NCBI GenBank assembly: GCA_027624955.1
Contig: JAQBTG010000001.1
Location: 62,001-126,000 of the forward strand
From: Pseudomonadota bacterium
GTDB taxonomy: Bacteria; Pseudomonadota; Alphaproteobacteria; UBA828
DNA length: 64,000 nt
Direction: 5' to 3'
Part shown: one piece after another, positions 17,375-24,615 of the stretch
Layout: the number at the start of each line of letters is the position of its first letter
Numbering within the stretch: the first letter of the stretch is position 1
Program-made: the position numbers and the translations under genes
The notes under the pieces: model-generated
Told to the model about the DNA's origin: nothing
The model's input: only the letters and a program-made list of their open reading frames with translations
Database searches by the model: none

Positions 17375-17905
17375 CTAATTTGGCGCCTGAGTGAAGGGCA
17401 CGGAATAAGTCAGCACAAGAAGTTCTGTGCCCGGATTGTCGTCATAGATGCCGGCGTTCGAGATGTGGTGGAAGGCAATGGCGAGGCGCGACCAATCGTC
17501 GAAGCGCCAGGCAATCTCGCCGCCAGTGCGGAATTGAAATTCGCCGCCGAGATCTTTGCCCTTGCCCTTGTGATACCCGACGAAGGCCGCATTGGGCTGC
17601 AGCACCACGCGGCGCCCCAGAAAGATATCCATACCAAGACCGGCGTAGCCATACACCGCCTCGTCGGAGGTGCCGGCCAGGCCGATGAACGGCAATATCT
17701 TCCAAAAGCGCAAGTCTGAGCGGTATTCAGCGCGAAATTCCGCCGCCGTCTCGTCATCATTGACGTCATAGCCGCCAGCGCTGAATGCGAAGAAGTCGGG
17801 CTCCCCGGCGCGCGCCGAATTTGGCCAGCCCATACTCCACCCAGCGCACAGCGCGGCGCTCAACATGACGACCAGGGCCAGCCTCGCGAATTTCGATTTT
17901 CTCAC
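17375..17905 (-). CDS. Acyloxyacyl hydrolase / lipid A 3-O-deacylase (PagL-like)
   Basis: An outer-membrane beta-barrel that removes an acyl chain from lipid A. From the GTG at 17905 it has 176 residues with a signal peptide (about 1-33, ending SARAG). The PagL catalytic pattern is present with correct spacing: H147, S149 and E161, in FHHISNAGIYDDNPGTE. The GTG start is chosen because GGGGAGGA lies five bases upstream; the frame is open further to 17977, but those residues precede the natural signal peptide. It is co-directional with the HlyC-like gene and divergent from the SNase-like gene. Confidence 0.8.
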   Translation of the reverse strand: MRKSKFARLALVVMLSAALCAGWSMGWPNSARAGEPDFFAFSAGGYDVNDDETAAEFRAEYRSDLRFWKILPFIGLAGTSDEAVYGYAGLGMDIFLGRRVVLQPNAAFVGYHKGKGKDLGGEFQFRTGGEIAWRFDDWSRLAIAFHHISNAGIYDDNPGTELLVLTYSVPFTQAPN

Positions 17906-18024
17906 GCCGTTCCTCCCCTGCGCGGAATGCGCCTGCTCATTTTTCCCCAGTGTACGGGTTGGCGGAGCCTTGGCCAATAATTTCCATCCGTGCGCTGCCG
18001 GGCTGGCGGTCTATAATCAGCGCC

Positions 18025-18810
18025 ATGCCGCGCCTTTTATTGTCCCTGCTTGTCCTCTTGTTGCTGCCCCTCGCCACGCTCCGGGCGGAGGCCGTTGTCG
18101 AAGCGCTGGAGCGCGGCGAGACCTCGCCCGCCGTCGAAGTGGTCGATGGCGATACGCTGTTCCTCGAAAACGGCACGGAGGTACGTCTGGTCGGCATCCA
18201 GGCACCCAAACTGCCGCTCGGGCGCGCCGGCTTCAAAGCCTGGCCACTGGCCGATGAAGCCAAACAGGCTCTCGAGGCGCTGGCGCTCGGCAAAACCCTG
18301 ACGCTCTATTATGGCGGCCGCAAGAGGGATCGCTATGGCCGCGCGCTGGCGCATTTGCTGCGCGACGATGGGCTCTGGCTGCAGGGCGAATTGTTGGCGG
18401 CGGGCTTGGCACGGGTTTACAGCTTTCGCGACAATCGCCTCTTGATCGGCGAGATGCTGGCGCAGGAGCGCAGCGCCCGCGCCGCCCAACGCGGCATCTG
18501 GGCGCTGCCATTCTATGCCGTGCGCACGCCAGAGGCGGTGGTGGAAGATGTCGGCACCTTCCAGCTCGTCGAAGGGCGAGTGATGGATTCGGCCATCGTC
18601 AGGCGCCGCGGGTATATCAATTTCGGCGCTGATTGGAAGAGCGATTTCACCATTTCGATTGCGCCTCGTGATGGCAAAATGTTCGTCGCCGAGGGCGAAG
18701 ATATTCTTGCCTTGAAGGGGCATATCGTGCGCGTGCGCGGCTGGATAAAATCTTTCAATGGGGCCATGATTGAAGCGACCCACCCAGAGCAGATCGAGGT
18801 ATTCGAGTGA
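18025..18810 (+). CDS. Exported SNase-like (thermonuclease-fold) protein with altered active site
   Basis: A 261-residue protein with a signal peptide (about 1-21) and an SNase-type OB fold: VVDGDT (39-44), RLVGIQAPK (54-62), KRDRYGRALAHL and GLARVYSF. In staphylococcal nuclease the second block reads with Asp and Glu that bind calcium and act in catalysis; here those positions are Gln and Lys, so nuclease activity is doubtful. A second all-beta domain follows (about 170-258). The stop overlaps the GTG of the following M48 protease gene, so the two are coupled. Confidence 0.8.
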   Translation: MPRLLLSLLVLLLLPLATLRAEAVVEALERGETSPAVEVVDGDTLFLENGTEVRLVGIQAPKLPLGRAGFKAWPLADEAKQALEALALGKTLTLYYGGRKRDRYGRALAHLLRDDGLWLQGELLAAGLARVYSFRDNRLLIGEMLAQERSARAAQRGIWALPFYAVRTPEAVVEDVGTFQLVEGRVMDSAIVRRRGYINFGADWKSDFTISIAPRDGKMFVAEGEDILALKGHIVRVRGWIKSFNGAMIEATHPEQIEVFE

Positions 18811-20306
18811 ACATAGTGCAGCGGCTGACAAACCTTCGGCGCATTCTCCTTGCGCCCGCCCTGATGGCGGCGCTGGCCGGCAGCGGCGCGGCGTTACAGG
18901 GCTGTAGCGTCAATCCTGCGACCGGCGAACAGAGCTTCACCGGTTTCATGTCGCCCGATCGCGAGCGCCAGATCGGCGCCGAAGAGCATCCCAAGTTAGT
19001 CGAGGCGTTCGGCGGAAAATACAAGGACGCCGCCCTCACGAACTATCTGAACGGGCTCGGCGGGTTATTGCAAAGCACGTCCGAGCAACCCAAACCGCCG
19101 TTTACCTTCACCCTGTTGGACAGCCCGGTGATCAATGCTTTCGCCTTGCCCGGCGGCTATGTCTATGTGTCGCGCGGTCTGGTGGCACTGGCCAATGATG
19201 AGGCTGAGCTCGCCGGCGTGGTCGCGCACGAAATCGGCCATGTGACGGCGCGCCATTCAGCGCAACGTATGAGCCGAGGCATTCTCGCCAATCTCGGCGC
19301 GGCGGTGCTCGGCGTCGCGGTCGGCGAGCCGCTTCTCGGCAATGCCGCGCGTGTCGCCGCCGGGGCCTATATCCAGGGCTTTTCGCGCGACCAAGAATTT
19401 GAGGCCGACCAGCTCGGCGTTCGCTATCTGACTAGGGCCGGGTTCGACCCGATGGCAATGGCCTCGTTTCTTGGCGCGCTGGGTGAAGATCATAAGCTCG
19501 CGCTCAAGATCGCAGGCAAGGAAGGGCAGGATCCCGCCCAAGGGCTATTTTCAAGCCATCCGCGCACCGGCGCGCGCGTGGAGAAGGCGGCGGCGAGCGC
19601 ACGGTCCGGCGCAAATAATAGTTTGGCGCGCGACGCCGATGTCTATCTCAATCAAATCGACGGGATGATTTACGGCGATTCGCCGCATCAAGGTTACGTT
19701 CGAGGGCGCGAATTCGCCCATGCCGGCCTTAAATTCCGCTTCACCGCACCGCCCGGATTTCGTCTTCAAAATAGCGAGGCTGCGGTGTTTGGCGAGCATT
19801 CGGGCGGCGCGCTCATTCGCTTCGATGGGCGCAAGTTGGATGATCCGAGCCTCAGCACCCAACGCTATCTCACGCGGGTCTGGGCGGAAGGCTTCGAATT
19901 TACCGGCGCAGAGACCATAGATATTAACGGCATGGAAGCGGCGACCGGCGCTGGCCGCATCTCGGGCCGCGATGGCCCGCTCGATGTGCGCTTTGTCGCC
20001 ATCCGCTTTTCACGCGATCAGGTTTACCGCTTCCTTTTCCTCACGCCGCCCGATCAATCGGCCGGCTTTAATGAGGAATACCGCCGCACCACCTTCAGCT
20101 TCAACCGGATGAGCGCGGCTGCAGCTGCGGCTCTGAAGCCGCTTCGCGTGCGCGTCATCACGGTACGCCCCGGCGATACATCCAAATCGCTCGCGCGCAG
20201 CATGTCGGTCGAAGATTTTCCGCTTGAGCGCTTCCACGTTCTGAACGGCCTCGACGCCAACGAGCCACTAACACCGGGCCGGCGCGTTAAGATCATTAGC
20301 GAATAG
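18807..20306 (+). CDS. M48-family metalloprotease lipoprotein with C-terminal LysM-like domain
   Basis: A 499-residue periplasmic zinc protease. The N-terminus has a lipobox (ALQGC, Cys at about 33), so it is probably lipid-anchored. The zinc motif HEIGHVTARH is at about 137-146 with a downstream EFEADQLG for the third ligand, and FSSHPRTGARVEK is typical of the BepA/YfgC group, which maintains outer-membrane protein assembly. The C-terminus (VITVRPGDTSKSLARSM to PGRRVKIIS) resembles LysM. The start is GTG overlapping the SNase-like stop. It is convergent with rpoH. Confidence 0.85.
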   Translation: MNIVQRLTNLRRILLAPALMAALAGSGAALQGCSVNPATGEQSFTGFMSPDRERQIGAEEHPKLVEAFGGKYKDAALTNYLNGLGGLLQSTSEQPKPPFTFTLLDSPVINAFALPGGYVYVSRGLVALANDEAELAGVVAHEIGHVTARHSAQRMSRGILANLGAAVLGVAVGEPLLGNAARVAAGAYIQGFSRDQEFEADQLGVRYLTRAGFDPMAMASFLGALGEDHKLALKIAGKEGQDPAQGLFSSHPRTGARVEKAAASARSGANNSLARDADVYLNQIDGMIYGDSPHQGYVRGREFAHAGLKFRFTAPPGFRLQNSEAAVFGEHSGGALIRFDGRKLDDPSLSTQRYLTRVWAEGFEFTGAETIDINGMEAATGAGRISGRDGPLDVRFVAIRFSRDQVYRFLFLTPPDQSAGFNEEYRRTTFSFNRMSAAAAAALKPLRVRVITVRPGDTSKSLARSMSVEDFPLERFHVLNGLDANEPLTPGRRVKIISE

Positions 20307-20319
20307 GCAGTGAGCTAAC

Positions 20320-21201
20320 CTATTCGAAAATTAAATCGCCTGGATGTTCGACCCTGCAGGCCATCAGGGCGCGCAGTTTTTCCAGCGCCTTGTGCTCAAT
20401 CTGGCGCACCCGCTCCTTGCTGATACCAAGGTCTCGGCCGAGTTCCGCCAGCGTCACGGTTTCATCGCGCAACCGCCGTTTGCCGATAATGGTCCGCTCG
20501 CGCTCGGAGAGAGAATCGAGCGCTTCACCGAGCCAGGCGGAGCGGCTCATGCCATCGACATGTTCGAATACGGTTGCTTCCGGAAACGGCCGTGTGTCGA
20601 CGATAAAGTCCTGCCATTCGGCTTCGCCGTTTTCACCCATCGGTGCGTTGAGAGATTGATCGCTCGCCGATAGTCGGCCCTCCATCATCTCGACATCCTT
20701 GAGCTGGACGCGCAGTTCAGAGGCGATGCGTTCACGTCCCTCGCGCCGAAGCGGGCCGTCGACATGATCTATTTTATTGCGCAAGCGGCGGAAATTGAAA
20801 AACAGCGATTTTTGCGCCGCCGTGGTTCCGGTGCGCACGATCGACCAGTTGCGCAAAACATAATCCTGCATGGCTGCGCGGATCCACCAATTTGCGTAAG
20901 TGGAAAAGCGCAGCTGGCGCTCGGGCTCGAAGCGGGCGGCCGCCTGCAGCAGGCCGATGCTGCCTTCTTGAATCAGATCGGCCACCGGCAGGCCGTAATT
21001 GCGAAAGCGCATCGCGGTGCTGATCACCAAGCGTGAATACGCGAAGACGATTTCATGCAGCGCCGCCTCGTCGTCTTCGTCGCGCCATCTTATGGCGAGT
21101 TCATGTTCATGTTCGCGCGTCAGCAGGGGAGCGTTGATAGAATCGGTAAAAAAGCGCCGCTCAGCTCGTTGCGTGTGATGGTTGCTGTTATATGCCGACA
21201 T
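20320..21201 (-). CDS. rpoH: RNA polymerase heat-shock sigma factor (RpoH)
   Basis: A 293-residue sigma-32 family factor that directs transcription of heat-shock genes. Region 2 contains DLIQEGSIGLLQAAARFEPERQLRFSTYANWWIRAAM-type residues (about 77-112), followed by the RpoH-box-like QKSLFFNFR. Region 4 ends with ERERTIIGKRRL and the helix-turn-helix LAELGRDLGISKERVRQIE. A candidate sigma-32 promoter lies before htpG at 27267 in this window. The upstream 220 bases are AT-rich and probably hold its promoter, but I could not assign one. Confidence 0.9.
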   Translation of the reverse strand: MSAYNSNHHTQRAERRFFTDSINAPLLTREHEHELAIRWRDEDDEAALHEIVFAYSRLVISTAMRFRNYGLPVADLIQEGSIGLLQAAARFEPERQLRFSTYANWWIRAAMQDYVLRNWSIVRTGTTAAQKSLFFNFRRLRNKIDHVDGPLRREGRERIASELRVQLKDVEMMEGRLSASDQSLNAPMGENGEAEWQDFIVDTRPFPEATVFEHVDGMSRSAWLGEALDSLSERERTIIGKRRLRDETVTLAELGRDLGISKERVRQIEHKALEKLRALMACRVEHPGDLIFE

Positions 21202-21423
21202 GAGGATTTCCGTTGGAGTTCCAGTGGATTTCCATTCGCTCTAAAAGGGCGCTCACATGAATTTGTTTATTAGAATAATTCAAAACTTTAGCGGCATCGC
21301 GCACCGGTTACAATGTCGATCGACTAGATTGAGTTCACATTATTGTTAGGATGGGGCTGGCCGTTACGCTGCGGCGCGGTGACGCGCAGGTCGCCGCACA
21401 GCCCGCGCCGAAGGGGTGAAGAA

Positions 21424-22230
21424 TCAGGCCTCGAGGCGCTCGATCTCCTTGCCGTCGATATCAAAACAGACACATGTCAGTGGTCCGCCAAAGCCGCATC
21501 CCGCATCGATTGTGGCGCTGTAGGGTCCGATCTGGATGCCGCTATGCTCCGGATCAAATCCACGCACGACCTTGCGGTAGCCGGAATAGGGCGAATCCAT
21601 ATCGGCAAAATTTTCGCTGTGCCACCAGAACGCGTCGCCCTGGGCGTCGACGGGTCGTTTTTTGTCGATCCCAGCATGGACGAATAACAGAGATCCGTCG
21701 TCGGTAAACGCCGCCCGCCGTAAGCTCGACATGAGTTCAACATGGCCACCCTTTTCTTGCATGCGCTGGCGCAATTCGTTGGTCCAGCGGGCAAGCTCCA
21801 GTGCGCCGGAGCGGGCGCGCCGGAGCGCTGTTTCAGGGTCGCCGCCATAGGTTGCGAGGGTTGTCTCAAGCCCCTGTTCCAGCATCCAGGTCAACACTTC
21901 AGCCGGGCCCACGGCGAGCTGAAGTTGCAGCAATTTATGCCACATTTCCTCTTGCTGGCCGCGTAAATAAGCAATGTCGCAGGAAAATACACCCGGCGCT
22001 GCCAGGAATTGACGGCGAAACAGTAACAGTTCGTCGATCGTCTCGCCGACCGCTGCGCCGTGACCCATGTAATTTCCGAGATACACCAGGCGGTCGCCTT
22101 CGCACAGGCGCTCTCCCAGCAATTCGTGTAAGGCATTGAGGCGGCCGACTTCGCCATGAATGGACGCCACGGCCCAAACACGGCGCGCGCGGCGAAAGGC
22201 GGCAAAAATGTCCCGATCCACCCCGGCCAT
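21424..22230 (-). CDS. Degenerate PPP-type metallophosphatase (probable pseudophosphatase)
   Basis: A 268-residue protein with the fold pattern of bacterial PPP phosphatases but altered metal ligands. The first block is VASIHG (S23 where Asp is expected, H25 kept). The second is LGNYMGHG (N53 and G56 in place of Asp, H57 in place of Arg). The third is LRGQQEE (Gln in place of Asn-His). The later GHTP block reads GFDP. The LFVHAG block is intact. Catalysis by the usual two-metal mechanism is therefore unlikely, and a binding role is more probable. It starts 19 bases after the carD-like gene ends and is probably co-transcribed with it. Confidence 0.75.
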   Translation of the reverse strand: MAGVDRDIFAAFRRARRVWAVASIHGEVGRLNALHELLGERLCEGDRLVYLGNYMGHGAAVGETIDELLLFRRQFLAAPGVFSCDIAYLRGQQEEMWHKLLQLQLAVGPAEVLTWMLEQGLETTLATYGGDPETALRRARSGALELARWTNELRQRMQEKGGHVELMSSLRRAAFTDDGSLLFVHAGIDKKRPVDAQGDAFWWHSENFADMDSPYSGYRKVVRGFDPEHSGIQIGPYSATIDAGCGFGGPLTCVCFDIDGKEIERLEA

Positions 22231-22248
22231 GACGGCTTTCCCGCTTCG

Positions 22249-23073
22249 TCAGGCGGCGCGTAGAACGTTTTCCAGCTTCTCCGCAGCTTGTTCTGTGTTG
22301 GTATTTTCAACTGCCGCGAATTCACGCGCCAAACGCTCAAGCGCGGCCTCGTACATTTGCCGTTCGCTATAAGACTGGTCGGGCTGGTCCGCGTCGCGAT
22401 GAAGGTCGCGCACCACTTCGGCAATCGCTACTGGATCGCCGGAATTGAGCTTGGCGTCATATTCCTGTGCCCGCCGACTCCACATCACGCGCCGCGTGCG
22501 CGCCCGGCCTTTCAGAGTAGAAATCGCCTGCTCCATCTTCTGCTGTGAGCTCAATCTGCGCATGCCTGAGGTGCTTGCCTTGTCGATCGGCACACGCAGG
22601 GTCATCTTCTCTTTGTCGAACACAACAACGAACACGCGCAACGATATATCGCCGATTTCATGCTCCTCAACGCCGGTGATTTGGCCGACTCCGTGCGATG
22701 GGTAAACCACATGATCCTTGACCGAGAAGCCCTGCAAATCCTCGACCTTCGGCTTGGCGACTGCCTTGGGCTTCGCCGTCTCACTTTTGGCCGGGGCGGA
22801 TTTTGGCGCCGGCTTTTTGTTGATTTTCGCTTTTTCAGCAACCGGCTTGGCCGCCGTAATCTTCGGCTTTGACGCAGTTGGTTTTTTCGTCACCGCACTA
22901 GAATTAGGCTTGGCCGTCGGTTTGGCCTTGGCGCTGACGCTCTTGCTGGCGCTGGGCATAGCTTTGGCCGGTTTCGCCTTGGCGACTTTTTTTATCGCGG
23001 CGGGAGGCGTATTTAATTTAGCCGAGGATTTTTTTGCCGGCCTACCTGTCGCGGCCGATTTTGCTGCTGTCAT
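22249..23073 (-). CDS. CarD-family transcription regulator with a Lys/Ala/Pro-rich N-terminal tail
   Basis: A 274-residue protein. Residues about 113-270 form a CarD domain (FSVKDHVVYPSHGVGQITGV, then helical RTRRVMWSRRAQEYDAKLNSGD), which binds RNA polymerase beta and stabilises open promoter complexes. Residues 1-110 are low-complexity, rich in Lys, Ala and Pro, like a histone H1 tail, and may bind DNA non-specifically. The ATG at 23073 is chosen because upstream residues look non-coding; the frame is open to 23187. The N-terminal tail length may vary between strains because of its repetitive composition. Confidence 0.88.
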   Translation of the reverse strand: MTAAKSAATGRPAKKSSAKLNTPPAAIKKVAKAKPAKAMPSASKSVSAKAKPTAKPNSSAVTKKPTASKPKITAAKPVAEKAKINKKPAPKSAPAKSETAKPKAVAKPKVEDLQGFSVKDHVVYPSHGVGQITGVEEHEIGDISLRVFVVVFDKEKMTLRVPIDKASTSGMRRLSSQQKMEQAISTLKGRARTRRVMWSRRAQEYDAKLNSGDPVAIAEVVRDLHRDADQPDQSYSERQMYEAALERLAREFAAVENTNTEQAAEKLENVLRAA

Positions 23074-23200
23074 GTCGAATTTTACCGTTTTCCAATTTGC
23101 GCTATTTCGCTTCGGTATGCGTCGGCCGGCTCCGCAGCCAAATGTCGCTCCCGAACCGGGCCCGGGTGCGCTTCGCCGGATGATCAATCGCTGCCGCGCT

Positions 23201-23234
23201 AATAAGAAATGGGCGGGGATGCCCCACCCATTTC
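23201..23234 (-). terminator. Terminator-like hairpin after fdxA
   Basis: The region 23074-23389 between carD and fdxA holds no gene. It contains a strong inverted repeat: GAAATGGG pairs with CCCATTTC (8 bp), then a C-A mismatch and GGGG/CCCC, with a three-base loop. Read in the fdxA direction it is followed by TTATT, a weak T tract. It may end fdxA transcripts about 150 bases after the stop. Activity is unproven. Confidence 0.4.
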
Positions 23235-23389
23235 CTTAACGTTTGATGACCATATCACAAAATGGCCTCTAAATACAGACCCCAAAATACGGCGCCAGAG
23301 CATGCAAACGTGCGCCTACCATGCGGCAGGGGCGTGAATCGACTCGGGATTGGGCGGTTTGTTCCCTGCGTGTTTTAAATTTGTTTCGG

Positions 23390-23734
23390 TTAAGTTCCTT
23401 CGCCTGGTTTTTCAGAAAAGTATTTGTCGAACTTTCCTGATTCATCCTTGAAATCGTCGGCATTTGCCGGAGGTTCGCCTTTGCGCGTGATGTTCGGCCA
23501 GATTTCTGCAAATTTCGTGTTTATTTCTAACCATTTGGCCTCATCGTCACCGCCGCCCGTATCGGGAATGATGGCTTCGACGGGGCATTCCGGCTCGCAC
23601 ACGCCGCAATCGATGCATTCGTCAGGGTGAATGACCAGCATATTCTCACCAACATAGAAGCAGTCCACAGGGCAAACTTCGATGCAGTCCATATATTTGC
23701 AACGGATGCAGGATTCGGTCACCAAATAGGTCAT
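23390..23734 (-). CDS. fdxA: Seven-iron ferredoxin FdxA
   Basis: A 114-residue electron carrier of the 3Fe-4S/4Fe-4S type. The cluster motifs are [18 protein letters not shown] near the N-terminus and [12 protein letters not shown] (about 40-51), followed by the usual C-terminal extension with [15 protein letters not shown]. The ATG has GAGAGG six bases upstream. In alphaproteobacteria fdxA commonly lies with the S4-helicase pair and carD, as here, with a TerB-like gene inserted. Confidence 0.93.
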   Translation of the reverse strand: MTYLVTESCIRCKYMDCIEVCPVDCFYVGENMLVIHPDECIDCGVCEPECPVEAIIPDTGGGDDEAKWLEINTKFAEIWPNITRKGEPPANADDFKDESGKFDKYFSEKPGEGT

Positions 23735-23800
23735 TTTTTCCTCTCTGCCTTCGACAATCCGCCAGCACGGCGGACAATAGGGGATGAAATTTGGGTTTGG

Positions 23801-24262
23801 CTATGTGCTTCCTTTATCGCGCGCTAAAACCCGTTGACGTGCCTCAGATCTTTCTCGATCGCTCACATGCAGCATGCCGCCAATGCGCCGGATCAAGTTG
23901 CTTTCATACGCGTGCAACTCGCCGTCTGCATAGACCACCCGCCACAACATCTCGATCAGTCTCAAACGTTCCGCGTGACCGAAATTCGAATCAAATTTCC
24001 GGATGAAACGATGCAGGTCGGTGGCATCATGTTGCGCCGCCTCGGCCTGCAAGATGAGGGTTTCGCATTCTTCTTCTGAGAGCTTGAATTCCTGCTTTAG
24101 CGCATGGCGAACGGTCTCACGTTCCACCTCGTCATAAGATTCGTCGAGGCATGCGGCTTCGACCAGCAACGCCGCGGCCGCCAGCTGAATTTCGTCCACA
24201 CTATGTGCTTCAACGCTGGCTCCCTCGGGGGCCGCGAAAAGCGCTTTGATACGATTGATCAT
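23801..24262 (-). CDS. TerB-like (tellurite-resistance fold) protein
   Basis: A 153-residue all-helical protein of the TerB family. Typical motifs are the acidic N-terminal helix AAAALLVEAACLDESYDEVERE and the C-terminal EMLWRVVYADGELHAYESNLIRRIG, where the acidic residues bind metal in characterised TerB. Tellurite resistance is only one role of the family; stress and envelope roles are also proposed. It lies between the S4 gene and fdxA on the same strand. Confidence 0.85.
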   Translation of the reverse strand: MINRIKALFAAPEGASVEAHSVDEIQLAAAALLVEAACLDESYDEVERETVRHALKQEFKLSEEECETLILQAEAAQHDATDLHRFIRKFDSNFGHAERLRLIEMLWRVVYADGELHAYESNLIRRIGGMLHVSDRERSEARQRVLARDKGST

Positions 24263-24327
24263 GCGCGATGCCTAACACAGCAACTGCGGCCAACTCAACC
24301 ACAGTTTAGCGGTCGAGGCGGGCCGTT

Positions 24328-24615
24328 TCAGGCTCCCGTGGATGCCGCTTGGTCGCCCCCAATTTCTTCATAGCAACGCTGTGCCTCGATGGCCGGGCCA
24401 CGCCGCTCTGGCATGGCGAGAATACGCACCACGCGGATGCGGGAGCCCTGGGGGAAAGTCAAGATGTCGCCCGACTTCAGAGCGTAATGGGCCTTTCGGA
24501 TGCGCTGGCTGTTGATGCGTATCTTCCCCGCTGCGCACATGCGCTGCGCCAAGCTCCGGGTTTTGTAGAACCGTGCCTGCCACAGCCATTTGTCGAGCCT
24601 CCGGGTTTCGCTCAC
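24328..24615 (-). CDS. S4-domain RNA-binding protein (HslR-like)
   Basis: A 95-residue protein starting with GTG at 24615. The S4 domain begins RLDKWLWQARFYKTRSLAQRM and includes KIRINSQRIRKAHYALKSGD. HslR-type proteins bind stalled 50S subunits carrying nascent chain-tRNA. The GTG overlaps the helicase stop (GTGA), so translation is coupled. The frame is open further upstream but only as an overlap with the helicase gene. Confidence 0.88.
   Translation of the reverse strand: MSETRRLDKWLWQARFYKTRSLAQRMCAAGKIRINSQRIRKAHYALKSGDILTFPQGSRIRVVRILAMPERRGPAIEAQRCYEEIGGDQAASTGA

Noticed and set aside
20300-20326. 8-bp inverted repeat (CGAATAGG/CCTATTCG) between the convergent M48 and rpoH genes
   Set aside because: No T tract in either direction, so I did not call it a terminator, though it may still slow polymerase.
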